NCBI RefSeq assembly: GCF_036785885.1 | Contig: NC_092323.1 | Location: 13,400,501 to 13,464,500, forward strand | DNA: 64,000 nucleotides | Direction of reading: 5' to 3' | DNA from: Coffea arabica | Lineage: Eukaryota > Streptophyta > Magnoliopsida > Gentianales > Rubiaceae | In this document: positions 37,760 to 49,460 of the stretch, piece by piece | How positions within the stretch are numbered: the stretch's first letter is position 1 | How the letters are laid out: the number at the start of each line of letters is the position of its first letter | Position numbers and translations under genes: made by a program | Notes under the pieces: model-generated | What the model saw: the letters and a program-made list of their open reading frames with translations, nothing else | What the model was told of the DNA's origin: nothing | Database searches by the model: none

Positions 37760-38790
37760 AAGCTTAATAAGCTGCTCCTCTTAAGAATACATCATGCAAC
37801 TCTGACAAAGCCAAATATGTACAATCTAATCCACTTCTAGCCTATAAAAACACATCTTAAACATTAAAGCTACATTTGAGGAATTGAGGATTACGACTAG
37901 AAATAGGATGCCCGCTCATCCCGCTTAGAAAATTGTTATTTCAAATTATCTAGGTCCAGCTCTCAGGATGCCTACCCTTGCATATGTTTATTCTTGTGTT
38001 ACGTCAAGACAGAATTGCATAAGCGCTAGCCCCAAAGAGTCCCAGACTATTTACAACATCAAACACGAAGACAACTCTGTTGAGTAAAATATCAGGGTTT
38101 AACTATAAAGTAGCATAAACTCAGAAATGACGAAACAAATTATAGTTCAACTCCAAAGATTTATTCTTTGCAAAATGGACTAACATAAAAGATAACATGA
38201 TCATTCCATTCTCACAAAGACTACTCCCCAAGTAACCTCTGGCATTGAAAAATAGACAAACTGCAGAAAATCACAAACATAAGTAGGCACATTACATCCA
38301 AGAATTCCCAGTTCACTTCACTGCGTGAAATACTTGTTTGGATAGTAGATTATTTGGCCAAATATATTTGCTGACACCACCATTACAATTTTCAATACAA
38401 CTTTTTATCTTCACAATTATCATTTTATCTCCGTACATCACATCATAAAGAGTGCTACAGTAATTATTCTAAATATATATTTCAAATAATACCCTATACT
38501 AACTGGGCTTCTATTAACAGTCAAAAAACACAAATTCTTAATTTCAGATAGCAGCTTTTCTTCTATGCTACGGAGATTAAGACCAGGAGCAATCAACTAC
38601 AAATGCATGGACTTACAGCATGAGCAGGGGAAGAGGATGTCGACTTACAAAGTGGACAGCTTTACTCCTTATTCCGATCTCATTATTCTTTTATCGTCTT
38701 CTTCTTGTTCACCTTTTATCCCAGTTTGTGTTTCTATCAGTCTCGTACAAATAGATGATGCTGATGATAAAGCTTTTCACCTACCTGTCC
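37760..38790 (-). pseudogene. Broken 5' end of a second TLDc gene: 5' UTR, exon 1 and part of intron 1
   Basis: This block aligns, same strand, with 43790-44990 of the intact TLDc gene. Intron 1 matches include CTGCTCCTCTTAAGA, CTCTCAGGATGCCTACCCTT and ATGGACTAACATA; exon 1 matches over GGAATAAGGAGTAAAGCTG and the 5' UTR over GATGCTGATGAT. The start codon reads ATC instead of ATG, and about 50 bp of exon 1 are missing, so it is not translatable. A MITE related to the one at 10898 sits inside (38333-38505). The intact gene's intron has a duplicated segment (44242-44411) that is single here. Exons 2-7 are not found; the last exon appears at 21388-21720. Confidence 0.75.
38333..38505. mobile_element. 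MITE copy inside the TLDc pseudogene fragment
   Basis: The head ACTTGTTTGGATAGTAGATT and the core GTGCTACAGTAATTATTCTA resemble the 164-bp MITE at 10898-11061. It is absent from the aligned intron of the intact TLDc gene. The right boundary is uncertain. Confidence 0.5.
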
Positions 38791-40608
38791 TCATGCGACA
38801 CCTTTCTTCTGGGTTAATTTCAGAAACCTCCCTTCAAGTTTCAAACAATTTCATTTGACTCCCATCAAGTTTAAAAAATTATATTTACCTCCCTTGACAT
38901 GGTAAAATACTTATAATGCCTTCCATTAGGTAGACAATGTTAAATTTAAGACAATAAATTTGTAAAACTAAAAACAAAATCTATTTTTCCGTCTCTTATC
39001 TATTTTCACTCTTTTCGTTTCTAGTTAATACGACGTCTTTTTATTATCTTCGATTTTGTGGATATTAACAAACTGAAATTACAAAATCAACAGAAAGAGC
39101 AAATTATGTGTTAAACTAGAAGAAAATGAAAAGATTCTTGGATGTAAGTGCAATGAAGAAATTATGACAAATTACACATCTTTAGCTCTTTTTCCTATTT
39201 CAATCATCAATTTCATTATTGGATGAGATGTAAATGCAATAAAAAGAAATTGCAGCAAATAAGTAATTTTACAATTTTGCGACGATTAATATTCGAACTC
39301 TTGGATTGTAAGGGGCAACAAGACAACAAGATAAGAAACACAAGTTTAACAGCAAAAGGAGCAACTTAAAAAGGAAATTAGTAGAAGATATTATAGCAAA
39401 TCATAATAAATTCTAATATTAAAAGGTACACTTATAATTCATCAACATAATTAATATACTTTTTTCTTTGTCGCAACGATAGGATTCCTATAATCTAATC
39501 TAACCTAATCTAGAGAGAAGGGGAGGGGACTCAATGTGAGTAGAAACTCCATCGAAAATGACCAATGAAAATCGTCACATAGTGTGACTTTTTATGGGAG
39601 GCAAGGTTCGAACGGCCTAAAATATTGAATATACCCTCATACCTTTTTAGTAATTGGGATTTTCAAATTTCAATTACCACAAAATTAGTTACTGTTGCGT
39701 CTTAGCCAGGAGAGGATGAAGAACAAAAGTATGGTTTAGGCCTTTAGGGGACTTCAATTTTTATTCCTTTTTTTTCCCCTCTTTTATCAGTGGATTAGTT
39801 ATTTTGCCGTTTTTATTCCTTTTTTTTTTCTTTTTCCTTTACCCTCTGCATATTTCCATAATAATCAATTTTTTTTTGTTTATGATTTTCAAAATGGCCT
39901 CAATTTGGTCATACAATATTGGCGTTGCTATATCATTTTCAAATGGGCCTTGACTTGGGGTCTTGTAATATTTTCCTTCATCATTCGTGTAACATTTTCT
40001 TGAAATGAAATTACTCGTTAGTTTGGTTTTCAAGGTATTGAACTTTGGCAAGTGGCTTGATTTTCAGGAAATGAAAATTTTGAGGAATTTGATGAAGACA
40101 CGAGTGAAACTTCAAACAAGTCAAAATCAGCCGTAACAAAACTATCACCATAGTTCACCTTTGAGTTGAGAGGGAAAAAAAAAAAAAGAACACTTTAAGA
40201 CTACTTTTGGGAAATCTTCTGCAAAAATCCTGCAACTTCTTGATCGATGTGAACTTTATTGGTTGTGCCCAAGACCAAAAACACATCATAATTCTCCACT
40301 ATTATTCTTATACGTGTGCATTAACTTCAAAAATTGGTAATTTCAGCACAAGATAACAAAGGAACATTAACCAAAAAAAGCTTCACTAACATTATTATTA
40401 CCAAACAAGTTTGTTGCAAACACTCAGCCCAAAATTGGCACTTTATATACAAGGCAGAGCAAATCTTTACAGCTGAAAAGTGGCTTCAACATATAGCATA
40501 TTTATATTTTCTAGTATATGTACATTAATCTTCCAGCCCCAAGTTTGTGAATCAGCGGTACAAGAGCTGGACTTGAGAGAGTGTTACATAGAATTGCAAG
40601 TCAACCTG
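38791..40608. other. Intergenic stretch between TLDc 5' fragment and intact TLDc gene
   Basis: Low-complexity AT-rich DNA. A 'GGGTTAATTTCAGAAACCTC' head at 38812 looks like the start of a dispersed plant repeat, but I cannot find its other end. The 3' UTR of the intact TLDc gene occupies roughly 40400-40608. Confidence 0.4.
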
Positions 40609-43600
40609 CTACAAGCGCCAAATTCCTGGTGCCTCTGTTCGCAACAGCGAGACCATCTCTTCATACTTTGAAGGGTATATAAAACCCCATAACTGCGTAA
40701 AACATGAAACAGTATTCTATCATTTGGTATTCTACTGGATGGTAATAATTCCGTAATCTTGCCCCATGGGAGAGACAGACATACCAAGTCAACTTGAGGC
40801 GGGCAACTAAGCTTAATCAATCAGATCAAATCAATGAAAGATGTTCAGACATGAATACAACAAATGTGAGCGTGAATAGGAGGGATGGGAGTACCTCAAC
40901 TTCCTTCACATCAAAATCTTGGGTGTGTGCTAGACAAGAGTTTCCATAAGTTTCTGAAGCTGAACTAGATCCGGTCAATCTAGAAAACACAGATTGAACA
41001 TTCAGACACAGTAAGCTAGCTGCCAGATAGAGGGGCAAACTAGAAGTGAAGCAATCACAAGTACATACGGTGAGTAGAAAACTCACAGATCGCCGTCCAA
41101 GTACAGAGCAAAATGACTGCCACCACCCAGAGCTAAATACTCAGGCGAGCACAAGGTGAAATAGCGGTTCATACCTGCTTGGCAAAGATGACATTTTAAA
41201 ACAATCAACCTCAAAGGTACACAAACAAACCTGCATTAAAAAAAATGAAAAAAAAAAAAGGACCAACAAAGGAAAAGATTGATAGGAATAAATTGAACTA
41301 GATGCAGCAATCTTTCAATGATTCTATCAATATCCATAAAGCCAGGCACAAGACAACACAGCTGCAATTCGATGTTGTAGGTCTACTAAAGCTAATTGCT
41401 TTACTCAGCCATATTATAACTACCATATCATTCCAAAAAAAGAAAGATGCCCCATGTTCTCTAGTTTTATATTGTCCTTTTGACACTAGGGTAAAGACAA
41501 CTTATGTAGTAAGAAGATGAAAAGTTTAACTCAAGCAGCAGTAGTTTGGCTAGAAAAATGTCAAGGGCATGCACCATTTGATCTCAGAAGCTCAAATGAA
41601 ATGTCAGTCATCTGGTGCTTTTAAATTACAGATACTTCCCTTGTTAGCCTTTTCAAGTTAATCACTATTTTACCCCTACAATCTAATTTCACTTAACTCT
41701 CCATCATAGACCATCACTAAGGACAATTTGCAGAATTAGAAAAGGTTGACATCGGAATCGAGGAAAAATTTACATGAAAGGATAAGAAACCTGAATGAAA
41801 ATTATCATAAGTACGAAAAACAGAGGTCTATAATATGGAAAACCTCATCAAAGACGGGAAAAATATACCCCTAAAAATATTCGGACAGAGTCAAAGCGTC
41901 CTGCCAGTGGTCATCAGCTTTTCAGTAGAAGAAGTATTATTCAACTAGATAACTAAACTCTAATTAATGCATTAATAAATCAAAACAAACAAAAAGTTAC
42001 ATATCTCTTCAGAAGTTTCTAAAATACGGCAGCCCAAAAAGCAATATTAATACCTGTGGGATGGAAAATTGCAGGATCACCAGATATGTTTGTGAAAACA
42101 AATGAATTATTGCTGCCCTGTTTCAAATTGAATGCTGTCTTAAAATGACATAGACAGAATAGTATTTGGTGCTAAGATACCGAACATATGAGGTCATTCA
42201 TCCCACCTGATATCTTTTCTTGCTTGTAGCTCTTAAGGGTGCCTCAACTAAACCACCAAATACAGCACCCTTGCGGTCTCCCACAACCTAAATAATCAGA
42301 TTGAGATTGTGAGAGAGAGAGAGAGAGACTTTAAAACTGATTATGGTGACATGTAAATGACACTCATAGTCCAACAGTTTAATAATTTGCACAAATGAGG
42401 TCCACGAATCCATTTTGCAGCTACTTGCAGTTACATGCATAGAAAATATTTTCACTAAAATAGCCCAGTTGCATTAATTTTGTGTATATGAAATCCTCAA
42501 ATTTGAGCAAAAATAACTAGTATAAGAACCAGAATCAGACTCTTCTAGTACCAAATAAGGTGGAATATATGATACCTAACAAATTAATAAATCTACATTT
42601 ACATACACATTTAGCATTTATATGTCGACCCATGTTCATGGTGAGGTCTGTATACAAAAAGAGTGTGCTTGTGTGTGTCTGTGTGTTTCTGCAACGAATG
42701 AAATAAAAAGAGGGGATAATAGTTTAACTAAATCCAGATTTTTCTCGAAACACTAATTTTAAAACAAAAAACAATGGATGCAAAATTACAGTGGATAGAC
42801 TAAAGCCTTCAGTTAACAAACATAACATATAACACGAGTATTCTCAAAAGGTCCACCAGGTGGCAGGCCAATCAACAGCTAAGTTTAGACATCATCCATG
42901 CTTATGTGCCATGAATTGTATAAATAGTTTCAAGTATAGCACAAACAACAAGCAAAGTTCTGAGTGATAGGCCCAATTACCAGCAAACTGAGACCAGGCC
43001 AAAGCATGCTTCTTCTATATAAAGTTGAAAGTGATATCCCATGTCTCCATGTACTGCAGAAGGCAGAATACTGAAATTAAATATTCTATAATGTGAATAG
43101 CCAACAAAAAAGCCAGATATCTTCTGAAAATTCAAAAAGGTTATTTATATCGTGTAATAATATGATTATATGTTCTTGCACCTGTATAATAACAACCATT
43201 TCCTCCCCTGAACAAGAACAGGCATAGAAGCAAATAGAACGCTTCGAGTCTTTTCAGAGAGAAGCAATGAAGGTTCAGAAGTTTCTGGAAACTCGTCCAA
43301 AGGCATTGGCTCATCCAAATTTTGTGTAGACATCTCTTCATCCGCGGAAACTTTAGATTTATTTGCATTGTCGACCACCATTTGAGAGCTGCTCTTTGCT
43401 GATCCTTGACTTCGAAAGCCAGGTAATCTAGCAGAGTGGTAGATTCTGTTAAGGGTTTGTTTACCCCTAGAGAATAAACTTCTTTTTCTGCCACTATCTC
43501 TCAGTATCGGCACATCTGACGATTCAGCCAGGTCCTCCTGGTACGCATTTTCCCCAGCAGATTCGGGCCTTCGACCAGACTCTGAAGATGAAAGTAAGGA

Positions 43601-44916
43601 GACTAGGAATGCAGTAAAAGAAGATGTATCAGGACCATCACCAGAGTCCTCAGAATCCTCATCCTCATCTGACACGGAGTCTGCTTTACTACCTCCAGAC
43701 TCAGATTTTTCTTCCTATTAAAACCAATACCAAATTTCTATAAGCTTCATTAATGTTTTATCTCTGAGAGGGCAATTAAACGTGACAATAAACTGCTCCT
43801 CTTAAGATGCTGTAGAACGTAAGAAACATTATGAAAATCTGTTAAGTTCAAACATGGAAAAGTAAATCCACCTTTATCCCATAAAAACATATTATAAACA
43901 TTACAGATACATTTGAGGCTTTAGAAATAGAAAGAGGATGCCCCTGCATCTCAACTCAAAAAAGAATTATTTCATATTATCTACATCAGGCTCTCAGGAT
44001 GCCTACCCTTGCATACATTAATTTGTTTATTACGTTAAATAAAGCACTACTGCAGTACTAGCCACCAGAGGCCTGGACTATTGATGCTTTTACAACCTCA
44101 GGGCTCAACATGAATACACTTCTGTCAAGTAAAATATCCACCTTTGCATTCCATGACTGCTGGGGTTCAACTTTAAAGTAGAAAAAACTCAAAAAACCAC
44201 GAAAAATTTGTAATTCAACTCCTAACTTTTAGTATTTGCATGATGGACTAACATACAAAGAGAACGCCATTCTTCCATTTTCACAAAGAATGCCCCCAAG
44301 TCACCTCCGGGATTAAAGGAATATAAATGGACTAACATAAACAAAGAACACTATTTTTCCATTTTCACAAAGAATCCCCCTAGCTAGCCTCTAGCATTAA
44401 AACCTAGCAGTACCCTTCTCCTCTTTTCAAAGCCATAAAATATAGTCAGACTGCAAAAAAGTTACAGCTAAAAATGGTAAAAACGTGACTAAAACTTCAC
44501 TTCAGAAACCACCAGAATCCACAGCAGAAAACAAATAGGGAATTAAAAAGAAAAGAACTTCAAAACCAACAAATAAAAATAAACCCATTACGACCATTAA
44601 TTCCCACTTCACTCGGGGATAAAAAAATCCTAACTGGGCCTTCAAACAATATACAAAAACATGAAAATTTAAAACCCAAATGATCAGATTATTGATATAT
44701 AATAAAAAGAAGCAGCTTTTTCTTCTTCGATGAATGGATTGGGGGAAGATTATAGCACAAAATCATACTAAAATCATGAAATAATAATAAATATTGACTT
44801 ACAGGGTGAGCAGGGGTAGTGGAGTTGGGTTTGGAAGAAGGTTTGTCTGAAATGGGGTTGAGGAGAACTGTGGTAAGATCAGATACAAAGTGGGCAGCTT
44901 TACTCCTTATTCCCAT
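40609..44916 (-). CDS. TLDc-domain protein
   Basis: Eight exons: 44916-44803, 43714-43182, 43053-42981, 42287-42207, 42117-42054, 41174-41087, 40979-40895 and 40692-40609, coding 373 aa. The first ~190 residues are acidic and Ser-rich and probably disordered (SDEDEDSEDSGDGPDTSSF, RRPESAGENAYQEDL). The C-terminal TLDc domain runs from about residue 198 to the end: VLFASMPVLVQGRKWLLLY, STWRHGISLSTLYRRS, VVGDRKGAVFGGLVEAPLR, NRYFTLCSPEYLALGGGSHF, ALYLDGDL, SETYGNSCLA and the end EVELWGFIYPSKYEE. TLDc proteins of the OXR1/NCOA7 group act in oxidative-stress resistance and bind the V-ATPase; plant members such as At4g39870 are little studied. All exon phases agree with no stops. A damaged second copy lies at 37760-38790 and 21388-21720. 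Confidence 0.93.
44242..44411. repeat. Internal tandem duplication in TLDc intron 1
   Basis: Two units of about 85 bp, each starting ATGGACTAACATA and carrying CCATTTTCACAAAGAAT, lie side by side. The corresponding stretch of the pseudogene fragment has only one unit. Confidence 0.7.
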
Positions 44917-45357
44917 CTGATTATTCTCTTCTTCTTCTTTCTTTACCTTTTTTGATCAGTCTCCAACAGATAGCTGATGCTGATGATCAAGACTTCCACT
45001 ATCTCTCAACATTCCATATTTTTAATTTTTTTTTTGCCTTTTTTTGTACACTACTTTCTTTATTTATGCTGCAGCAGCTGCTTGTTCAGATGTCATGGTT
45101 TTCTCAGTCATCAACTACTATCAAGATAGCATATTCAATATACCCTCTTTCATTTTTTTTTTATTTTTATTTTTTTTACATTTTCGTATATGCCTTTTTT
45201 TAATTCACAAAAAAAAGGGTTTATTCTTTATTGCTGCTGTTTGTTGGGACTTGGGAGCGGATGAGGACGAGTATGCTTCAAGCGACCTCAAAATTTCCTT
45301 TTCTTTTATGTAGCTCTACATTGTTATTATTTATTCTTTTTGTCGCTTAACATGTAA
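44917..45357. promoter_or_regulatory. TLDc upstream region
   Basis: Contains the TLDc 5' UTR (CT-rich on the plus strand) and promoter, with T-rich tracts and no recognised motif. Confidence 0.35.
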
Positions 45358-45430
45358 GACTCCATGGCCCAATGGATAAGGCGCTGGTCTACGGAACCAG
45401 AGATTCTGGGTTCGATCCCCAGTGGAGTCG
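45358..45430 (+). tRNA. tRNA-Arg(ACG)
   Basis: A 73-nt cloverleaf. The acceptor stem GACTCCA pairs with TGGAGTC, discriminator base G. Box A TGGCCCAATGG, anticodon loop CTACGGA (anticodon ACG), box B GGTTCGATCCC. There is no intron. A T6 run begins at 45432 and should terminate RNA polymerase III. CCA is not encoded, as usual in nuclear genes. Confidence 0.97.
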
Positions 45431-46256
45431 GTTTTTTCTTTTCGCCTTCATAAATGGGGTCAGGTAATGTTTTGTCCCAGACGTGGTCCAGTGCCATTGA
45501 TCCAAAATGCAGGTTTGAAGTTGGACTTAATTGTTCTTGGACGTGGTTTTCTCCCAATTATAACAAAAGCAGATTGGGCCACTGTTGACTGATTTTGGGA
45601 AATAGAACTTGATGAAAGTAAAATATGAGTGTAATAAAATTAATGTTAATACTGTGTGTAATATTTGAATTTTAAATTTAAATTTAAATTTTTTTAACAG
45701 AAAAGATGACTGTTAACTGATTGATGAAAGTTGTTCAACACGAATTGCTTTAGAAAATCTAGTGAAAAATTTCATAGGGAATCCATAAAGTTAGATGTTT
45801 TTAACATGAAAATGAAAAGTTGATTCATTAACATTGCTTGCACCCCTAAGAGCCTAGTTTACTTCATGTATATTAATAATGGATAGCACATCTTGCAGGA
45901 TATTAATAATGGATAGTGCATCACCCTTTAAATTCAAATTAATTGTCTAGAAGATTAATTAATCCATATAATTCACTTTTATCTTCAAAAGAAAAATGTC
46001 AAGACTTTGGATTAAATCTCTTTATCAGCATCGATCTCATGTGCTCAAACTTTATTATGATGCTGAAAATCAAAACACTTCATGATCTTCGATTATTAAT
46101 CTTATACTGTCAATCGCTACATTTTTTACCATTGCACAAAGTTTATACATTACAAACTCTCCCACAAGTAACCATTCAAACACACACATATTTATTAGTA
46201 CAAACTCCACATACATATTGTTTGATGCTTAGTGAAATTTAGGTAATTTACTTCAT
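45431..46256. other. Gap between tRNA and GASA 3' end
   Basis: AT-rich; no ORF, RNA gene or repeat identified. The last 200 bases probably include the 3' UTR of the GASA gene. Confidence 0.4.
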
Positions 46257-47525
46257 CTAGGGACACTTGCGCCGGCCACCATGGGTAGTCATTGAGTAGA
46301 GTAGCAAGGGCAGAAGAGTTTCTGGTTCCCAAAAGTGCCTGGAGGCACGCAGCTGCAGCGAGCACAGCAAGTCCCACAAGCCCTCTTGCAGAGCTTCTGC
46401 CTTGAAGCCAAAGCACATCTTGCAGCACAAGCTTGTCCACAATCTAGTGTTATATGCCCAAAACAACTACGACTGCCTTTTCTGTTTTTACTGGCAACTC
46501 AGAATTATTTTCTGGTTACTAGTTCTAGTTGTTTTCGTGTATCTTTCTTCATAAATTCTTGGAGGGCAAAATTCAATATGCATGGTGGATGAATTCTTGG
46601 TGAGTGTATGATTACTAATTGGTCACACAGGCACCAATATGAGACAGTGAAAAAAGTTGGAATTTTTGATGCAGCTGGCATGCCATAAATAGTGTGACTA
46701 ATTGGTTACTACTGTTGATTTGTTCAGTCTCATGTAAATTTTATTGAAGCATCATGGATATAATTTCATTTGTGGACTACACTCTTCTGAAAATGTGGTT
46801 TGCAACCAATTGCCACTAAATCTTCTAGCAATTATGTTAGTTTAGGTAAAATCTGCTCTAAATCTATCCAAAAAAAATTGATGAATAAGTTGAGGTTCTA
46901 GTATCACATTCTCTATTGTCTGTAGAAAACTTTCTATCACATAACTAATGCAAACTGATGTACAACCTATAAATCATATATATCAAACAAAATTTGGCAG
47001 ACATAGCTCCTCAACTTGAATAAAAGTGCAAATTTAGTATGCAAACTAGAGATTCAGGCATGAAAAAGATTGCAAATTGGCCTTTATCTTTAGGAAAATA
47101 TTCTTTACGCTCCCATTGTCATTTTAATAATATAATTTTTATTTATTGAATTATATGATAAAACAAATGATGGGGTGCAAATAATAAAGAATGGAGTACA
47201 AATAACATTCTCCTATATGCATTTCGCAATAATAATTGAATCTGAGTCATGGGTCGTGGCAGATTGGAAATAAACATGCATATGGTTCATACTTATCGTT
47301 GGGGTGAGAAAACTATCAGAACTGTTGCTACTGATCTGTGTGACAAAAAAAGAAAATAACGTGTTGGCTACTAAAACTACAAGAAGAAAAAGATAAGAGT
47401 AAAAGGTGAAAAAAAATAAATAAATAAATGGTAAGTTGTACCTTAAGATCATCACGATCCGCTTCAACAAGAAGAAAAACAAGAAAAGAAAGTAAAAGTG
47501 TCAAGGGAAGCTTGGAAGTAGCCAT
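46257..47525 (-). pseudogene. GASA/snakin cysteine-rich peptide gene with a frameshift near its end
   Basis: Exons 47525-47442, 47335-47293 and 46443-46257. Exon 1 encodes a signal peptide (MATSKLPLTLLLSFLVFLLV, cleavage after about Ala23), exon 2 a short variable linker, and exon 3 the GASA domain CGQACAARCALASRQKLCKR, ACGTCCARCSCVPPGTFGNQ, FCPCYST. The family normally ends YATLTTHGGRRKCP. Here MTTHGGRRKCP is present but in another frame: two extra bases (CAATG where three are expected) put TGA at 46291-46289. Translated as read it gives about 92 aa, lacking the last of 12 conserved cysteines and its disulfide. GASA peptides are secreted and linked to gibberellin, growth and defence. Either a young pseudogene, a truncated allele or a sequence error; splice sites and the rest look intact. 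Confidence 0.85.
47095..47210. mobile_element. Small MITE (copy 1 of 5)
   Basis: Ends TTCTTTACGCTCCCATTGTC and GAATGGAGTACAAATAACATT are imperfect inverted repeats around an ATATGATAAAACAAATG core. Same family as copies at 48709, 51096, 52901 and 54148. This copy lies in GASA intron 2, away from the Helitrons. Confidence 0.6.
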
Positions 47526-47621
47526 GATTCTAAGCTTTTGCTGTCCTCCCTAGTTAAAAAGAAAGAGAAAACGATTTAGTAATTTAATTGAAAAGAAAAA
47601 GGCAGAAGACGAAAAACCATT

Positions 47622-48012
47622 CTTTTTTTTTTTGTCAAAGATAGACAATTAATTAGATTAGAAACACTCAGGAGTTAACGGAGAAACCGGTTCAAAAGCA
47701 ATCTAAGGGGAACCCACCAAGAATCCACGTTCAGCCAAGACAAAACGAGATCCCTGTGGACCTTAAATCCAGAGTAAATACTCTACGATCTTCTGATGTG
47801 GGATGGTGACCCAACCCCCCCTCCGAGCACACCCTCACCAAATAATTGGTATTTTTTTTGTCAAAGATAGACAATTAATTAGATTAGAAACACTCAAGAG
47901 TTAACGGAGAAACTGGCCCAAAGCAATCTAAGGGAGACCCACCAAGAACTCACGTTCAGTCAAGACAGAACGAGGTCCCCGTAGACCTTAAACCTAGAGT
48001 AAATTGCTTTCG
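47622..48012 (-). mobile_element. Two tandem copies of a LINE-like 3' end
   Basis: Copies begin at the T runs 47622-47633 and 47852-47859, each followed by GTCAAAGATAGACAATTAAT and then about 160 bp of shared sequence (ACTCA.GAGTTAACGGAGAAA, CAATCTAAGGG, CCACCAAGAA). On the minus strand this is a body ending in a poly(A) tail, as in 3'-end fragments of non-LTR elements. No reverse transcriptase is present. A SINE origin is not excluded. Confidence 0.45.
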
Positions 48013-48025
48013 GGTATTCAAATTA

Positions 48026-48690
48026 GGGATGGCAATGGGGCGGGGGACCCCTCCCCCATCCCCCGTCCCGCTGCCTACAAACTCCCCCCTGCCTCCGCCC
48101 CGTCCCCCGCCTCCCACTCCCCCCGCCCCGCCCCGCTTCCCCCGCGGATGCCCCCGTGGGATTAATAAAATTTTCCCCGCTAGGTTAATAAAATTTTATT
48201 ATTGTTAAATTTTAATAAATAATCAAGTACTAAAATATCAACACATCATCAAGTTATTATTCATTTTAATTTTACAATTGAAACTCATAAAAACAATCAA
48301 ACAAAAGTTATTTGAATACAATCCAAAATGATGAAATAAATACAACTAAAATAGTTAAGTTTTCACTTTTGGTACAAATACAATCACTAATTCATTATTG
48401 TGTTTGTGATTTTTTTTTTGAGAAAAAAGTGTTATTCTATTAAGTGTAATTATAAATTTAGTATAAATGTTTTAGTAAATTTAGTATAACTAATTAATAA
48501 ATTCTATTAGTAGACATGTCTAATTATTCGTATAATTGATAATATCAATTATATTACATACACTAATATACATTATATAATACATCTAACTAATAATATT
48601 ATTATCATAAGTTTATAACTAATTAAATTACATATTATATATAATTATATATATAATTTTTTTTTTGCGGGTGGCAGGGCGGGGGTATAC
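48026..48690. repeat. Repeat with a GGGATGGCAATGGGGCGGGG head and C-rich block
   Basis: It begins GGGATGGCAATGGGGCGGGG, followed by a C/G-rich tract to about 48155 that stands out from its AT-rich surroundings. After 500 bp of AT-rich DNA comes GCGGGTGGCAGGGCGGGGG at about 48667. A shorter, diverged head occurs near 10836. Heads like this are common in plant dispersed repeats; I do not assign a superfamily. Confidence 0.45.
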
Positions 48691-48708
48691 TCCATTTAAA
48701 TAAGTAAG

Positions 48709-48840
48709 ATTATTTACACTCCATTTTTGTTATTCACACTTCAATAATCATTTTGATCATATAATTTTTATTAATTAGACTATATGATAAAACAAATGGT
48801 AGAATTGCAAATAATAAAAAATTGAGTGCAAATAACATTT
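48709..48840. mobile_element. Small MITE (copy 2 of 5)
   Basis: ATTATTTACACTCCATTTTT at the left and AAAAAATTGAGTGCAAATAA at the right are imperfect inverted ends. The core is CATATAATTTTTATTAATTA. It forms the outer edge of the inverted Helitron arm. Confidence 0.65.
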
Positions 48841-49418
48841 TCTTAAGAAAGAAGTGGCTCTCATGTCTTTCTAATTTAAAAAAATAGTGGCTCCGCTTAT
48901 ATAGGAATTTGGTTTGAAGTTTATTACTCGAAGGGTAAATAAAAAAAATATTGCCAAACTTAGTAAAAGTAAAAAAGTAAATGATAACATTTTATCATTA
49001 AACTTAGTAATCCTAAGTAAAAAGACAAAATTAAATAGAAAACAAAAAGGAAATAATGTCATGAATTTAAAAAATCAAGAATGGTACCATTCATGAAATC
49101 CAAATTATGAAATCACTAAATAAAAAACAAAGTACTACTAGCCTTTTAATGTGAATTTTTTTTTTGAAATATTCATTTTTGATAAAAAAAAATAATGATA
49201 ATAACAACACCAGTTCTACCAAAAAATTTAAAAAAAGTAATATTATAGTTTAAGAGAAAGATGTAGAACATTCAACCTTAAAATACTACTTAATTTGTAA
49301 TTTAACATTAGATTTGAATAAGAGTGTAAAACCCAAATAGTAATGATAACTTTTGATATCATTAATTATTTTATGTATTCTTATTGCTGTCTTCATATAT
49401 AAATATGTATTTGCTATG

Positions 49419-49458
<40 letters not shown>

Positions 49459-49460
49459 TA
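48709..49460 (+). mobile_element. Helitron arm in inverted orientation
   Basis: Nearly exact reverse complement of 50517-51231 (for example GAATAAGAGTGTAAAACCC here against GGGTTTTACACTCTTATTC there). It ends in a TA microsatellite (about 49422-49453). It is the 5'-side half of the element, read on the plus strand. Confidence 0.7.

Noticed and set aside
40584-40820. Cys-rich minus-strand ORF at the TLDc 3' end
   Set aside because: Out of frame; the true last exon reads LWGFIYPSKYEEMVSL.
43141-43494. 117-codon minus-strand ORF overlapping TLDc exon 2
   Set aside because: It is a shifted frame over the real exon, which has the TLDc protein and correct splice phases.
46195-46440. 81-codon minus-strand ORF over GASA exon 3
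   Set aside because: Wrong frame; the GASA cysteine pattern is in another frame of the same strand.
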